Below are positions 8,900 through 18,469 of a stretch of DNA of 64,000 bases, piece after piece; position 1 is the stretch's first letter; each line of letters begins with the position of its first letter. The translations under genes were made by a program, and so were the position numbers. The DNA is from Pseudomonas helleri. Its GTDB lineage: Bacteria; Pseudomonadota; Gammaproteobacteria; Pseudomonadales; Pseudomonadaceae. Where the stretch lies: positions 1 to 64,000 of the forward strand of contig NZ_WIWC01000011.1 in NCBI RefSeq assembly GCF_009600315.1, in the 5' to 3' direction. The notes under the pieces are model-generated. The model was given only the letters and a program-made list of their open reading frames with translations. It searched no databases and was not told the DNA's origin.

Positions 8900-9637
8900 A
8901 TGCTGATTATCCCCGCTATCGATCTTAAAGACGGTGCCTGTGTACGTCTGCGCCAGGGCCGCATGGAAGACTCCACCGTATTCTCCGATGACCCGGTCGG
9001 CATGGCCGCCAAATGGGTTGAGGGCGGTTGCCGCCGTCTGCATCTGGTTGACCTGAACGGTGCCTTTGAAGGCAAACCGGTCAATGGCGAGGTGGTGACC
9101 GCCATCGCCAAACGTTACCCGCAGTTGCCGATTCAGATTGGCGGCGGTATTCGTTCGCTGGAAACCATCGAGCATTACGTCAAAGCCGGTGTGAGCTACG
9201 TGATTCTGGGCACCAAGGCCGTGAAAAATCCCGAGTTCGTGGCTGAGGCTTGCCGCGCGTTTCCAGGCAAGATCATTGTCGGTCTCGACGCCAAAGACGG
9301 TTTTGTGGCCACCGATGGCTGGGCTGAAATCAGCACCGTGAACGTGATCGATCTGGCCAAACAATTCGAGTCCGATGGTGTGTCCGCGATTGTTTATACC
9401 GACATCGCCAAAGACGGCATGATGCAAGGCTGCAACGTCAGCTACACCGCCGCTTTGGCTGCGGCGACCCGCATTCCCGTGATCGCCTCTGGTGGTATCC
9501 ACAACCTGGGCGACATCAAAACCCTGATGGACGCCAAGGCGCCGGGCATCATCGGTGCGATTACCGGCCGTGCAATCTACGAAGGCACGCTGGATGTGGC
9601 TGAGGCGCAAGCCTTCTGCGACACCTACAAAGGCTAA
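8900..9637 (+). CDS. hisA: phosphoribosylformimino-5-aminoimidazole carboxamide ribotide isomerase
   Basis: A 245-residue (beta-alpha)8 barrel that opens the ribose of ProFAR in histidine synthesis. It begins [20 protein letters not shown] with the catalytic aspartate in PAIDL. The second acid lies in [13 protein letters not shown] and the phosphate loops are IQIGGGIRS and VIASGGIH. The ATG at 8900 has GAAGG about 9 bases upstream and gives the family N-terminus; a start at 8885 is in frame but less likely. hisF follows after 10 bases. Confidence 0.97.
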   Translation: MLIIPAIDLKDGACVRLRQGRMEDSTVFSDDPVGMAAKWVEGGCRRLHLVDLNGAFEGKPVNGEVVTAIAKRYPQLPIQIGGGIRSLETIEHYVKAGVSYVILGTKAVKNPEFVAEACRAFPGKIIVGLDAKDGFVATDGWAEISTVNVIDLAKQFESDGVSAIVYTDIAKDGMMQGCNVSYTAALAAATRIPVIASGGIHNLGDIKTLMDAKAPGIIGAITGRAIYEGTLDVAEAQAFCDTYKG

Positions 9638-9647
9638 GGAGAACCGC

Positions 9648-10418
9648 ATGGCGCTGGCCAAACGCATCATCCCTTGCCTGGACGTGGATAACGGTCGGGT
9701 CGTGAAGGGCGTCAAATTCGAGAACATCCGCGATGCGGGTGATCCGGTAGAAATTGCCCGTCGCTACGACGAGCAAGGGGCTGACGAGATTACCTTTCTC
9801 GACATCACCGCCAGCGTCGACGGCCGCGACACCACGCTGCATACCGTCGAGCGCATGGCCAGTCAGGTGTTTATCCCGCTGACTGTGGGGGGCGGGGTGC
9901 GTTGCATTCAGGACATTCGCAACCTGCTGAACGCCGGTGCCGACAAGGTTTCGATCAACACGGCAGCAGTATTTAACCCGGAGTTTGTGGGCGAAGCGGC
10001 GCAGCACTTTGGTTCGCAATGCATCGTAGTCGCCATTGATGCCAAGAAAGTCTCCTTGCCGGGCGAAACCCCGCGCTGGGAAATCTTCACCCATGGCGGG
10101 CGCAAACCCACCGGCCTCGACGCGGTCGAATGGGCAATGAAGATGGAAGGCTTGGGTGCCGGTGAGATCTTGCTGACCAGCATGGATCAGGACGGCATGA
10201 AAAGCGGCTTTGACCTGGGTGTGACCCGTGCGATCAGTGATGCGCTGGGTATCCCGGTGATTGCCTCGGGCGGGGTCGGCAACTTGCAGCACTTGGCCGA
10301 CGGCATTCTTGAAGGCCATGCCAGTGCCGTACTGGCGGCGAGTATTTTCCACTTTGGCGAATACACCGTGCCGCAAGCCAAAGCCTATATGGCCGAGCGC
10401 GGGATCGTGGTGCGCTAA
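9648..10418 (+). CDS. hisF: imidazole glycerol phosphate synthase, cyclase subunit
   Basis: A 256-residue (beta-alpha)8 barrel, partner of HisH. It condenses PRFAR with ammonia to make imidazole glycerol phosphate and AICAR. The start ATG 9648 follows AAGGAG and begins [21 protein letters not shown], with the catalytic aspartate in PCLD and the second in [12 protein letters not shown]. Phosphate-binding GGGVR and IASGGVG are present. hisA is 10 bases upstream. hisG, hisD, hisC, hisI and hisE are not in this window. Confidence 0.97.
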   Translation: MALAKRIIPCLDVDNGRVVKGVKFENIRDAGDPVEIARRYDEQGADEITFLDITASVDGRDTTLHTVERMASQVFIPLTVGGGVRCIQDIRNLLNAGADKVSINTAAVFNPEFVGEAAQHFGSQCIVVAIDAKKVSLPGETPRWEIFTHGGRKPTGLDAVEWAMKMEGLGAGEILLTSMDQDGMKSGFDLGVTRAISDALGIPVIASGGVGNLQHLADGILEGHASAVLAASIFHFGEYTVPQAKAYMAERGIVVR

Positions 10419-10490
10419 ACACAAAGGCTACTGGACACTATGGCGTGCGCGAGTCACTCTTGGGCACGCCATGGATCTGGATTGTCTGTC

Positions 10491-11246
10491 ATGTTTAAAC
10501 ATTTATTAGTCGTTCTTGCAGGCTGCACGATGTGGCTGGCGAGTAGCGCATCTGCAGCAGAGGCTTCGCGTAGCCCTCTGGTGTTGCTGACCGAAAATTT
10601 CCCGCCGTACAACATGGCCAAAAACGGGAAAAACTTCGCTCAAAATCAAAACCTTGAAGGCATCGCCGTCGAAGTCCTGCGCGAAACCTTCAAACGTGCT
10701 GACATCCCCTACAACATGACGCTGCGCTTCCCGTGGCAGCGTATCTATGACCTTGCACTCGCCAATCCCGGCTACGGCGTCTTCGTCACGGCACGTGTGC
10801 CTGATCGTGAAGCCTTGTTCAAATGGGTTGGCCCCATTGGCCCGGATGACTGGGTATTGTTGGCCAGAGCAAACAGCCCGATTACCATCAACTCCCTTGA
10901 AGAGGCTGCTCAATACCGCATCGGCGCTTATAAGGGCGATGTGATTGCGGTGTCTTTGGAGAAGCAGGGGCTTAAGCCGATTATCGTTCTGCGCGATCAG
11001 GATAACGCCCGCAAGCTGCTGGCCGGGTATATAGACCTCTGGGCCACGGGCGATCCGGCGGGGAAGTTTTTAGCGCGCCAGGTGGGTATTTCAGGGTTCA
11101 AGACGGTACTGCGCTTCAATCAGGCTGAGCTGTATCTGGCGCTGAACAAAGAAGTGCCGGACGAGGTGGTGAACAAGTTACAGGCCGCGATGGATGAGCT
11201 GCGAGCTGAAGGGGTGATCGAGAAAATCCGCGCTAAATACCTGTAG
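10491..11246 (+). CDS. periplasmic substrate-binding protein (SBP_bac_3-like)
   Basis: A 251-residue protein from ATG 10491. An in-frame ATG at 10440 would put 17 residues before the signal peptide. The signal peptide is MFKHLLVVLAGCTMWLASSASA. The mature part opens VLLTENFPPYNM, the usual first strand of family 3 solute-binding proteins, and continues with AVEVLRETFKRADI and WQRIYDLALANPGYGVF. It ends with a lid helix VVNKLQAAMDELRAEGVIEKI. There are no ABC permease or ATPase genes beside it, so it may serve a distant transporter or be a stand-alone sensor-type protein. The ligand is unknown. Confidence 0.8.
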   Translation: MFKHLLVVLAGCTMWLASSASAAEASRSPLVLLTENFPPYNMAKNGKNFAQNQNLEGIAVEVLRETFKRADIPYNMTLRFPWQRIYDLALANPGYGVFVTARVPDREALFKWVGPIGPDDWVLLARANSPITINSLEEAAQYRIGAYKGDVIAVSLEKQGLKPIIVLRDQDNARKLLAGYIDLWATGDPAGKFLARQVGISGFKTVLRFNQAELYLALNKEVPDEVVNKLQAAMDELRAEGVIEKIRAKYL

Positions 11247-11264
11247 TCGAACGTTCGTAGCCGA

Positions 11265-12047
11265 TTACCGATAAACCCCGTCTTTCCCGTGCGCCGCCAT
11301 CGCCTGATTGCTGCGCACGCCAATCATCTGTTTGATGTCGATCCAGTCAATGCCTTGGGCTTTGAGGGTGGGCAATTCGCGCTCCAGCACCGCCAGTGTT
11401 TGTGGGTATGGGTGGCCAATCATCACCACCGAGCCGAACTTTTTCGCGTGTTTTATGGCGGTTTCGAGCTGGCGGGTGATGGCTTGTTCGGTGCGAACGT
11501 TGTCGAGGAACACATCGCGCGAAACACTGGCCAAACCGATTTTCTGCGCCTGGGCCGCAGCGACGGTGCGCGCACTGGTGCGGCTGTCGACGAAGAACTT
11601 ATGCCGTTGTTGCAGTTCAGCCATTAACCAGGCCATGGCCTCCGGCTGAGCGGTCATCAGGCTGCCTTCATGGTTATTGATGCCACTGGTGTAAGGCACG
11701 GCCTTGAACGCAGCGCTGAGACGTTTTGCCAATTCCGCGATGGGCAAGTCCGGGTGCCAGGCGAACGGGCCGGTGGCAGGGTCCATAGGCATGTGCAAGA
11801 TCACGATCTTGCCGGCCTTGTGAGCTTCACGGGCAAATTCGGCGGCGTGCGGGGTGTCGGGCATCACTGCGGTCGTCACCGGGCCCGGAAAGGCCAGTAC
11901 CCGGCGATCGCGGGGCAGGTTTTGCCCCAGATCGTCAATGATCAGGCTCAGGTAAGCCTTGGGGTGGGCGTCCGGATGATTGACCGGCGCCGCATGGGCG
12001 GCACCGGTCAGGCAGCAGAGCAGGGCGAGGGCGGCTGAAAAGCGCAT
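11265..12047 (-). CDS. yibQ: divergent polysaccharide deacetylase (YibQ family)
   Basis: A 260-residue protein with a signal peptide (MRFSAALALLCCLTGAAHA) and the YibQ pattern LSLIIDDLGQNLPRDRRVLAFPGPVTTAVMP, HMPMDP, GINNHEGSLMT and DSRTSA. The fold is that of NodB-type deacetylases, but the family is divergent and its enzyme activity is not established. It lies directly after ctp, one base apart, in the order envC-ctp-yibQ on the minus strand. This arrangement is conserved in gammaproteobacteria and suggests a cell-wall role. Confidence 0.88.
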   Translation of the reverse strand: MRFSAALALLCCLTGAAHAAPVNHPDAHPKAYLSLIIDDLGQNLPRDRRVLAFPGPVTTAVMPDTPHAAEFAREAHKAGKIVILHMPMDPATGPFAWHPDLPIAELAKRLSAAFKAVPYTSGINNHEGSLMTAQPEAMAWLMAELQQRHKFFVDSRTSARTVAAAQAQKIGLASVSRDVFLDNVRTEQAITRQLETAIKHAKKFGSVVMIGHPYPQTLAVLERELPTLKAQGIDWIDIKQMIGVRSNQAMAAHGKDGVYR

Positions 12048-12048
12048 C

Positions 12049-13362
12049 TCAATTGCCGCGTGTAATGCTCAAACCTTTGAGCAAGCTCAACGCCTGACTC
12101 AACTGGAAGTCATCATCCTGTGGCATTGGCTTGGCTTTCGGGCTTGAACCGGTCGGGCGATCGGCACCGCCGTTACCGTTGCCGAGGTGACCTTGCAGGT
12201 CGGCCTCTTTGTAGTACTCGGTGTCTTGTTCACGGGTGATCTTGGCGCGGCTGACTTCGATGTCCGGCACGATGCCCTGTGCCTGAATCGAACGGCCGTT
12301 AGGGGTGAAGTAAAGCGCCGTGGTGATTTTCAGGGCACGGTCGTTGTTCAGCGGCAACACGGTTTGCACCGAGCCTTTGCCGAAGCTGGTGGTGCCCATG
12401 ACGACGCCGCGCTTTTGATCCTGCAAGGCGCCGGCGACGATTTCCGAGGCTGACGCGCTGCCGCCGTTGATCAATACAACCAGCGGAACACCTTCGCTCA
12501 AGTCTTTGCCGGTGGCCGAGAAGCGCAGTTCGGAGTTGGCGATGCGGCCTTTGGTGTAAACGATCAGGCCTTTGGTGATGAAGTGGTCGACCACTTCAAC
12601 GGCCGATTGCAGCACACCGCCCGGGTTGTTGCGCAGGTCGAGGATGATGCCTTTGAGTCGCTTGTTACCGTTTTCGCGGCGCAGTTTGGACAGCGCAGCC
12701 GCCACCTCTTCGCCGGTTTTGACCTGGAACTGGGTAATGCGTATATAACCGTAGCCGTCTTCGAGCAGCTGGCTTTTCACGCTTTTGACCTGAATGTTGG
12801 CGCGGGTCAATGTGACGTCGAACGGCGTACCGCCATTGCGCACCAGGGTCAGGGTGATTTTTTGACCGATCTTGCCGCGCATCAGGTCGACCGCTTCGGT
12901 CATGCTCAGGCCGCGGGTGGGCTGGCCATTGATCTTGACGATAAAGTCGCCCGCCTGAATGCCGGCTTTGCTCGCCGGAGTGTCATCAATGGGCGAGACG
13001 ATTTTGATGTTGCCGTCTTCAGAGCCGACTTCGATGCCCAGTCCGCCAAATTCGCCGCTGGTGCTTTCCTGCAACTCGGCGAAGTCTTCTGGCCCCAGAT
13101 AGGCGGAATGCGGGTCAAGATTGCTGAGCATGCCTTTGATGGCATTTTCGAGCAGGGTTTTGTCGTCAACAGGTTCGACATACGCCGCTTTGATCCGGTC
13201 CATGACTTCGGCAAACGTGCGCAGTTCTTCCAGCGGCAGTGGGGCCTTGGCGCTGGTGGCGGTCGACGGAGCGGCGGTCGGCGTGGCAGCGAATGCCAGA
13301 GGCGAACCGAGCACCAGAGCGATCGTCAGGGCCAGCGAGTTAAGGCGGGACAGATGCGGCAT
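12049..13362 (-). CDS. ctpA: carboxy-terminal processing protease (S41 family)
   Basis: A 437-residue periplasmic protease with a signal peptide (about residues 1-25) and a Thr/Ala/Pro-rich linker. A PDZ domain (GLGIEVGSEDGNIKIVSPIDDTPASKAGIQAGD) precedes the S41 core, with catalytic serine in NGGSASASEI and lysine in GTTSFGKGSVQ. Pseudomonas CtpA degrades peptidoglycan hydrolases of the M23 and NlpC types, so its place after envC fits cell-wall remodelling. ATG 13362 has AGGAG upstream. The C-terminal about 50 residues are low-complexity. Confidence 0.93.
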   Translation of the reverse strand: MPHLSRLNSLALTIALVLGSPLAFAATPTAAPSTATSAKAPLPLEELRTFAEVMDRIKAAYVEPVDDKTLLENAIKGMLSNLDPHSAYLGPEDFAELQESTSGEFGGLGIEVGSEDGNIKIVSPIDDTPASKAGIQAGDFIVKINGQPTRGLSMTEAVDLMRGKIGQKITLTLVRNGGTPFDVTLTRANIQVKSVKSQLLEDGYGYIRITQFQVKTGEEVAAALSKLRRENGNKRLKGIILDLRNNPGGVLQSAVEVVDHFITKGLIVYTKGRIANSELRFSATGKDLSEGVPLVVLINGGSASASEIVAGALQDQKRGVVMGTTSFGKGSVQTVLPLNNDRALKITTALYFTPNGRSIQAQGIVPDIEVSRAKITREQDTEYYKEADLQGHLGNGNGGADRPTGSSPKAKPMPQDDDFQLSQALSLLKGLSITRGN

Positions 13363-13398
13363 GTTGAACGAACTCCTACGTATTAAAAGGTGATGGAC

Positions 13399-14685
13399 TC
13401 ATCCTTGAGTACGGCACCATTGTGCGGGGTCGCTGGGGCGGCCCTGCTGACGAATAGCAAAATACAACGCGGGTGTTGCTTGACCGCCGCTGTTGCCCAC
13501 GGTGGAAATCACATCCCCGGCTTTAACAATGTCACCGGCCGATTTGAGCAGCGTCTGATTGTGGCCGTACAAGCTTAAGTAACCATTACCGTGATCCAGA
13601 ATGACCAGCTGGCCTGCACCGCGCAGCCAGTCGGCAAACACCACGCGGCCACCGTGTACAGCGTGTACCTGAGTACCTGAACCTGCGCTTATCATCACGC
13701 CGTCCCACTTGCTGCGAGCATCATCGCCCCGGCTTTCACCGAAGCGCGCCAATAGTCGACCATCAACAGGCCACGGAAGTTTGCCCCGGGCTTGAGAAAA
13801 AGGTCCGCCATAAGAGACGCCGGCACTGGAGACCAAGGCACCCGGCGTTGACTTGACCGGCTTGCGCGGGGCGTCGGTGGTGACCGATTCAGCCTCGCGC
13901 TGGCGTTTCTTTTCGGCTTCCTGTTGTGCAATCAAGGCTTTCTGGCGCGCCTGCTCGGCTTCTCGGGCCTGGCGGGCGAGGGTTTCTTCAATGGTCTTGA
14001 GGACTTTAGCCAGATCCGCCTGATCCTGCTCGCGGGCTTGCAACTTTTGATCGCGGTTTTTGACATCGGTGTTGAGCTTGGCCAGTACTTGCTGGCGTTC
14101 GGCGCGGACTTTGTCGAGCTCGGCGCGCTGAGTGTCGAGGCTGCTTTTTTGCGCCAACAACTCAGCCTGCTGTTGATTGATGTCGGTTTCGACATTGGCC
14201 AATTGGCGCAGTGTTTCGTTGAAACCCTTGAGTTGCGCCATTCGCGCCTGGCTCAAGTAGTCGTAATAGGTGAGGGTTCGGGCGAACTTCTCGGGATTTT
14301 GCTGGTTGAGCAGCAGCTTGAGGTATTCCTGATGGCCGCCTTGATAGGCGGCGCGCGCTTGAATGGCGATCAGGCGTTGCTGTTCAATTTTTGCGCTGTG
14401 GAGTTTTTTTTTCTCGCTATCTAGGCGCAGCAGCTCGCCTTCACTCTTTTTTAGTTCTTTTTGCAGGGCATCAACCTGCTTCTCCAGTTTGCCGATTTCG
14501 GTTTCGGTACCGCGCAGGTCTTTCTGCACGCCGGATTTTTCTTCCTGGAGTTTGCCAAGCAGCTTTTTAAGCTCGCCGATGTCCTGGCGTGTGGCGTCCA
14601 GTTGCTGTTGAGTTTGCGCGCGCTCGTCGGCAAAGGCCGGTTGGAGCAGGCATGTCAGAGTCAGGGCTATAAGGGCGCGAAGCAT
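13399..14685 (-). CDS. envC: murein hydrolase activator EnvC family protein
   Basis: A 428-residue periplasmic protein. The start ATG 14685 is chosen because it opens the signal peptide MLRALIALTLTCLLQPAFA; earlier in-frame starts only add non-conserved residues. Residues about 20-270 are a long coiled coil (repeated Q/E/K heptads), followed by a basic linker and a C-terminal LytM/M23 domain. Within that domain the first zinc-ligand motif reads SKWDGVMI rather than HxGxD, so it is degenerate, as in EnvC proteins that activate amidases without cutting themselves. Family role: activation of AmiA/AmiB at the division septum. It leads the envC-ctpA-yibQ group. Confidence 0.9.
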   Translation of the reverse strand: MLRALIALTLTCLLQPAFADERAQTQQQLDATRQDIGELKKLLGKLQEEKSGVQKDLRGTETEIGKLEKQVDALQKELKKSEGELLRLDSEKKKLHSAKIEQQRLIAIQARAAYQGGHQEYLKLLLNQQNPEKFARTLTYYDYLSQARMAQLKGFNETLRQLANVETDINQQQAELLAQKSSLDTQRAELDKVRAERQQVLAKLNTDVKNRDQKLQAREQDQADLAKVLKTIEETLARQAREAEQARQKALIAQQEAEKKRQREAESVTTDAPRKPVKSTPGALVSSAGVSYGGPFSQARGKLPWPVDGRLLARFGESRGDDARSKWDGVMISAGSGTQVHAVHGGRVVFADWLRGAGQLVILDHGNGYLSLYGHNQTLLKSAGDIVKAGDVISTVGNSGGQATPALYFAIRQQGRPSDPAQWCRTQG

Positions 14686-14780
14686 GGGGCGGGCGACACC
14701 TGGGGAACGGGACGGCCTAGTATGCCCGCCATCGTCACCTATAAGAAATGGATGAAAGTTAAATTGTATTTGACCCATCC

Positions 14781-14913
14781 CGTAGCAGTTGCCGAAGGCT
14801 ACGTCCGGTCGCGCAGCGATCGTAAATGCTGTGCACGCGGTCCACCTGAGTGGTCGCGGTACCTGAATTTACGACGACTTCGTCGCCGGACGCCGCCTTC
14901 GGCAGCTGCTACG
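14781..14913. repeat. REP pair, CGTAGCAGYTGCCG family (inverted)
   Basis: Left copy CGTAGCAGTTGCCGAAGG...GATCGTAAA and right copy TTTACGACGACTTCG...GGCAGCTGCTACG face each other between gpmI and envC. Confidence 0.85.
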
Positions 14914-14928
14914 GGTGTTACACCAACA

Positions 14929-16464
14929 TTACGCGTCGACCAAAATGGTCTTACCGGTCATCTCTTGAGGCTTTGGCAGCCCCAGCAGCTTGAGCATAGT
15001 CGGCGCAACGTCAGCCAGGACGCCGCCATCGCGAACCTTGAACGCACGCTTTCCGACATAAATAAACGGCACAGGTTCACAGGTATGAGCCGTATGGGCC
15101 TGCCCGGTGGTGTCATCAGACATTTGCTCAACGTTGCCGTGGTCTGCGGTGATCAGCGCTTCGCCGCCCACTTTGTCCAGCGCCTCGACGATGCGGCCAA
15201 CACAGGCATCCAGGCATTCAACGGCTTTAACGGCCGCACTGAACACACCGCTGTGGCCCACCATGTCGCCGTTCGCGTAGTTGACAACAATCACGTCATA
15301 GCGCTGATGCTCGATGGCATCGACGATTTTGTCGGTCACTTCGGGTGCGCTCATTTCAGGCTGCAAGTCGTAAGTGGCGACTTTAGGCGATGGCACCAGA
15401 ATACGTTCTTCGCCCGGGAAGGGTTCTTCACGACCGCCGGAGAAGAAGAAGGTGACGTGGGCGTATTTCTCGGTTTCGGCAATGCGCAGCTGGGTTTTGC
15501 CGTTTTTCGCCAGATAGTCGCCCAGTACGTTTTCCAGGCTGCCCGGCGCGAAAGCACTCGGGGCAGGAATGCTGGCTGCATATTGAGTGAGCATCACGAA
15601 CTCGGCCAATTTTGGTTGGCGGGCACGTTCGAATGCATTGAAATCGTCTTCAACGAAAGCGCGAGTCAGCTCGCGGGCGCGGTCGGCGCGGAAATTCATG
15701 AAGACCACGGCGTCGCCGTCTTCGACCTTGACCGGTTCGCCAATAGTCGTGGCTTTGACGAATTCGTCGCTTTCACCGCGAGCGTAGGCCGCTTCCAGTC
15801 CTTCTTGTGCGGTGGCAGCGTTGAACTCGCCTTTGCCGTCGACAATCAGGTTGTAGGCTTGAGCCACACGGTCCCAGCGATTATCGCGGTCCATGGCGAA
15901 ATAGCGACCAATCAGGCTGGCAATACGGCCTTTGCCTAAATCTTTGAAAGCTTCATCCAGCAGCTCGATGGAGGACGATGCACTTTTTGGCGGGGTGTCG
16001 CGGCCATCGAGGAAGGCGTGCAGGTAGATTTTTTCTGCACCGCGCTTGAACGCCAATTCGGCCATGGCGATGAGGTGGTCCTGGTGGCTGTGAACGCCGC
16101 CGTCCGACAGCAGGCCCAGAATATGCACGGCCTTGCCTGCACCCACGGCTTTATCGACCGCTGCACAGAGGGTCGGGTTCTCGAAGAACTCGCCATCCAT
16201 TATCGACTTGGTGACGCGGGTGAAATCCTGATACACCACGCGGCCGGCGCCGAGGTTCATGTGGCCCACCTCGGAGTTACCCATTTGCCCGTCCGGCAGA
16301 CCGACATCCATGCCTGAACCTGAGATCAGGCCGTTTGGCATGTTCGCGACAAGACGATCAAGTACCGGTTTCTTGGCCGCATACACGGCATTGCCTTCGT
16401 GGCTTTCACTGTGACCGAAGCCATCCAGGATGATCAGTACCAAAGGTTTAGGCGTGGTAGTCAT
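14929..16464 (-). CDS. gpmI: 2,3-bisphosphoglycerate-independent phosphoglycerate mutase
   Basis: A 511-residue manganese enzyme interconverting 3- and 2-phosphoglycerate in glycolysis and gluconeogenesis. The phosphatase-domain start [14 protein letters not shown] holds the metal aspartate, and the catalytic serine is in [13 protein letters not shown]. The transferase domain shows [13 protein letters not shown] and [10 protein letters not shown]. The C-terminal metal ligands are in [14 protein letters not shown] and [14 protein letters not shown] 16464 gives the usual N-terminus; an in-frame GTG at 16473 is the alternative. A REP pair separates it from envC downstream. Confidence 0.96.
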   Translation of the reverse strand: MTTTPKPLVLIILDGFGHSESHEGNAVYAAKKPVLDRLVANMPNGLISGSGMDVGLPDGQMGNSEVGHMNLGAGRVVYQDFTRVTKSIMDGEFFENPTLCAAVDKAVGAGKAVHILGLLSDGGVHSHQDHLIAMAELAFKRGAEKIYLHAFLDGRDTPPKSASSSIELLDEAFKDLGKGRIASLIGRYFAMDRDNRWDRVAQAYNLIVDGKGEFNAATAQEGLEAAYARGESDEFVKATTIGEPVKVEDGDAVVFMNFRADRARELTRAFVEDDFNAFERARQPKLAEFVMLTQYAASIPAPSAFAPGSLENVLGDYLAKNGKTQLRIAETEKYAHVTFFFSGGREEPFPGEERILVPSPKVATYDLQPEMSAPEVTDKIVDAIEHQRYDVIVVNYANGDMVGHSGVFSAAVKAVECLDACVGRIVEALDKVGGEALITADHGNVEQMSDDTTGQAHTAHTCEPVPFIYVGKRAFKVRDGGVLADVAPTMLKLLGLPKPQEMTGKTILVDA

Positions 16465-16612
16465 AGATCCCACTCGTGGCTGGTTTATTAGAGAGTACTA
16501 AGAGGACGCGCAGTTTAAAGCGAAGTTCATGTGACGTCACCGCCGGGCGGGGTTTGGCCGACCAAGGTGGCTGTGTATACTGGCCCACATTTTACGACCC
16601 TGGAACCTTCTG

Positions 16613-17026
16613 ATGGTTGATCACCTGATTACATTTGCCACTGCTCACTACCTGCTTGTAGGCGCGTTTGTCATCCTGTTGGCGCTGTTGATTGCTCACG
16701 AGATGAGCCGTGGCGGGCGCAGCATCAGCACCGGCGAGCTGACCGGCCTGGTCAATCGCGACGAAGGCGTGGTGATTGATATTCGCCCGGCCAAGGACTT
16801 TGCTGCGGGCCACATTGTAGGCGCCCTGAACATTCCGCAAGACAAGCTGATTGCGCGCATGGCCGAGCTGGACAAGTTCAAAGGCAAAACCATCATTCTG
16901 GTGGATGCTGCGGGTCAGCATTCGGGCGGTCATGCCCGTGAACTGCTCAAGGCCGGCTACAACGCCGCCAAGCTGTCCGGCGGTATTTCCAGCTGGCGCG
17001 CCGATAACCTGCCTGTGGTGAAGTAA
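16613..17026 (+). CDS. yibN: membrane-anchored rhodanese-like protein without the active-site cysteine
   Basis: A 137-residue protein with one N-terminal membrane helix (about residues 12-28, YLLVGAFVILLALLIAHEM) and a rhodanese domain (VVIDIRPAKDFAAGHIVGALNIP, LSGGISSWRADNLPVV). The loop that should carry the sulfur-accepting cysteine reads LVDAAGQHSGGHA, with no cysteine anywhere in the protein. Sulfur transfer by the standard mechanism is therefore not expected. Position and layout match YibN, found beside grxC-secB in gammaproteobacteria. It ends two bases before grxC. Confidence 0.88.
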   Translation: MVDHLITFATAHYLLVGAFVILLALLIAHEMSRGGRSISTGELTGLVNRDEGVVIDIRPAKDFAAGHIVGALNIPQDKLIARMAELDKFKGKTIILVDAAGQHSGGHARELLKAGYNAAKLSGGISSWRADNLPVVK

Positions 17027-17028
17027 GC

Positions 17029-17283
17029 ATGTCCAAGGTTATCGTTTACTCCAGCGACTATTGCCCTTATTGCTCGCGAGCCAAGTATTTGCTTGAGCAA
17101 AAGGGTGTTGCCTTCGAAGAAATCAAAGTCGACGGCAAGCCTCAGATCCGCGCCGAAATGGCCCAAAAAGCAGGCCGCACGTCAGTCCCGCAAATCTGGA
17201 TTGGCGACCTGCACGTGGGGGGTTGCGATGACCTGTTTGCCCTGGAGCGCGCAGGTAAATTAAATGCGCTGCTCGGCCTCTGA
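17029..17283 (+). CDS. grxC: glutaredoxin 3
   Basis: An 84-residue dithiol glutaredoxin with active site CPYC (SSDYCPYCSRAKYLL), the cis-proline region RTSVPQIWIG, and the glutathione-contact GGCDDLFALERAG. It reduces protein disulfides using glutathione in the cytoplasm. It sits between the rhodanese gene and secB, probably as one operon. Confidence 0.95.
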   Translation: MSKVIVYSSDYCPYCSRAKYLLEQKGVAFEEIKVDGKPQIRAEMAQKAGRTSVPQIWIGDLHVGGCDDLFALERAGKLNALLGL

Positions 17284-17323
17284 CGCTCTTTCTCTCTAAG
17301 CCCAAGATCAACAAGGATCTGTG

Positions 17324-17809
17324 ATGACTGACCAACAGAACACCGCTGCTGTTAGCGATGAAGACACTGCTCCACAATTCTCGCTGCAACGTATTTACGT
17401 GCGTGACTTGTCGTTCGAAGCGCCGAAAAGCCCTGCCATTTTCCGTCAGGCATGGGAGCCAAGCGTTGCTCTGGACCTGAACACCCGTCAAAAGCCATTG
17501 GAAGACGACTTCCACGAAGTGGTCCTGACGTTGTCGGTTACCGTTAAAAACGGTGAAGAAGTGGCCTTCATTGCTGAAGTTCAGCAAGCGGGTATCTTCC
17601 TGATCAAAAACCTGGATGCGGGTTCGATGAGCCACACCCTGGGTGCGTTCTGCCCGAACATCCTGTTCCCGTATGCCCGCGAAACCCTGGACAGCCTGGT
17701 GGTTCGCGGCTCGTTCCCGGCATTGATGCTGGCTCCGGTGAACTTCGATGCCTTGTACACGCAAGAAATGCAGCGTATGCAAGAAGAAGGTTCGCCGACG
17801 GTTCAATAA
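17324..17809 (+). CDS. secB: protein-export chaperone SecB
   Basis: A 161-residue SecB of usual length. It keeps preproteins unfolded and delivers them to SecA. Family blocks [19 protein letters not shown], [16 protein letters not shown] and [17 protein letters not shown] are present. ATG 17324 follows AAGGA by 8 bases; the GTG immediately before it is rejected. A strong terminator follows at 17823. Confidence 0.97.
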   Translation: MTDQQNTAAVSDEDTAPQFSLQRIYVRDLSFEAPKSPAIFRQAWEPSVALDLNTRQKPLEDDFHEVVLTLSVTVKNGEEVAFIAEVQQAGIFLIKNLDAGSMSHTLGAFCPNILFPYARETLDSLVVRGSFPALMLAPVNFDALYTQEMQRMQEEGSPTVQ

Positions 17810-17822
17810 CCGTTCGATAAAT

Positions 17823-17851
17823 AAAAAAGCGCCTTTAACGGCGCTTTTTTT
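17823..17851 (+). terminator. Rho-independent terminator of grxC-secB
   Basis: AAAAAAGCGCC-tttaac-GGCGCTTTTTTT hairpin 14 bases after the secB stop. Confidence 0.9.
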
Positions 17852-17870
17852 ATGCGGAGCATGACGTATC

Positions 17871-18001
17871 CGTAGCAGCTGCCAAGGGCGGCGTCCGGCG
17901 ACGCAGTCGTCGTAAAAGCGCCTATCACGGTCTTTCTGATGATCGTGCTTTTAGGGTTTACGATCGCTGCGCGACCGGACGCAGCCTTCGGCAGCTGCTA
18001 C
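17871..18001. repeat. REP pair, CGTAGCAGCTGCC family (inverted)
   Basis: Inverted copies starting CGTAGCAGCTGCC and ending GGCAGCTGCTAC between convergent secB and trmL. Confidence 0.85.
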
Positions 18002-18013
18002 AGGTGCGGTGCG

Positions 18014-18469
18014 CTATTTGAACCCCAACTGTCGCCACGCTTCATAAACGGCCACTGCCACAGTGTTGGACAGATTAAGGCTGCGGCAGCCTTCGCGCAT
18101 GGGCAGGCGCAGGCGGTGTTCGCTGTCGAGTGGGTCGAGTACCTCGGGCGGCAAGCCACGGCTTTCAGGGCCGAAGATAAACGCATCGCCCTCGGCGAAC
18201 TGAACGTCGTGGAACGGCTTGGAGCCTTTGGTGGTAAACGCGAACAGACGCGGGTGGCCCAGACTCTCAAGGCAGCTGGCCAGATCAGCATGACGCTTGA
18301 GCGGCGCGTACTCGTGGTAGTCGAGTCCGGCACGGCGCAAGCGCTTGTCGTCCAGTTCAAAACCGATAGGCTCGATCAAATGCAGGTGGCAGCCACTGTT
18401 GGCGCACAGCCTGATAATGTTGCCGGTATTCGGCGGAATTTCTGGTTGAAAAAGGATGACGTGAAACAT
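18014..18469 (-). CDS. trmL: tRNA (cytidine/uridine-34 2'-O)-methyltransferase TrmL
   Basis: A 151-residue SPOUT methyltransferase that 2'-O-methylates the wobble base of tRNA-Leu isoacceptors. The start MFHVILFQPEIPPNTGNIIRLCANSG is the family N-terminus. The SAM-binding trefoil knot shows FIFGPESRGLP and RLPMREGCRSLNLSNTVAVAVYEAWRQLG. A reading frame runs 87 codons further upstream but overlaps the divergent gene and is not TrmL. The start codon is intertwined with that of the plus-strand gene at 18468 (both use the same CATG). Confidence 0.95.
   Translation of the reverse strand: MFHVILFQPEIPPNTGNIIRLCANSGCHLHLIEPIGFELDDKRLRRAGLDYHEYAPLKRHADLASCLESLGHPRLFAFTTKGSKPFHDVQFAEGDAFIFGPESRGLPPEVLDPLDSEHRLRLPMREGCRSLNLSNTVAVAVYEAWRQLGFK

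Noticed and set aside
14461..15939. 492-codon open frame antisense to envC and gpmI
   Set aside because: It runs across two well-supported genes and a REP pair on the other strand and shows no protein family features.
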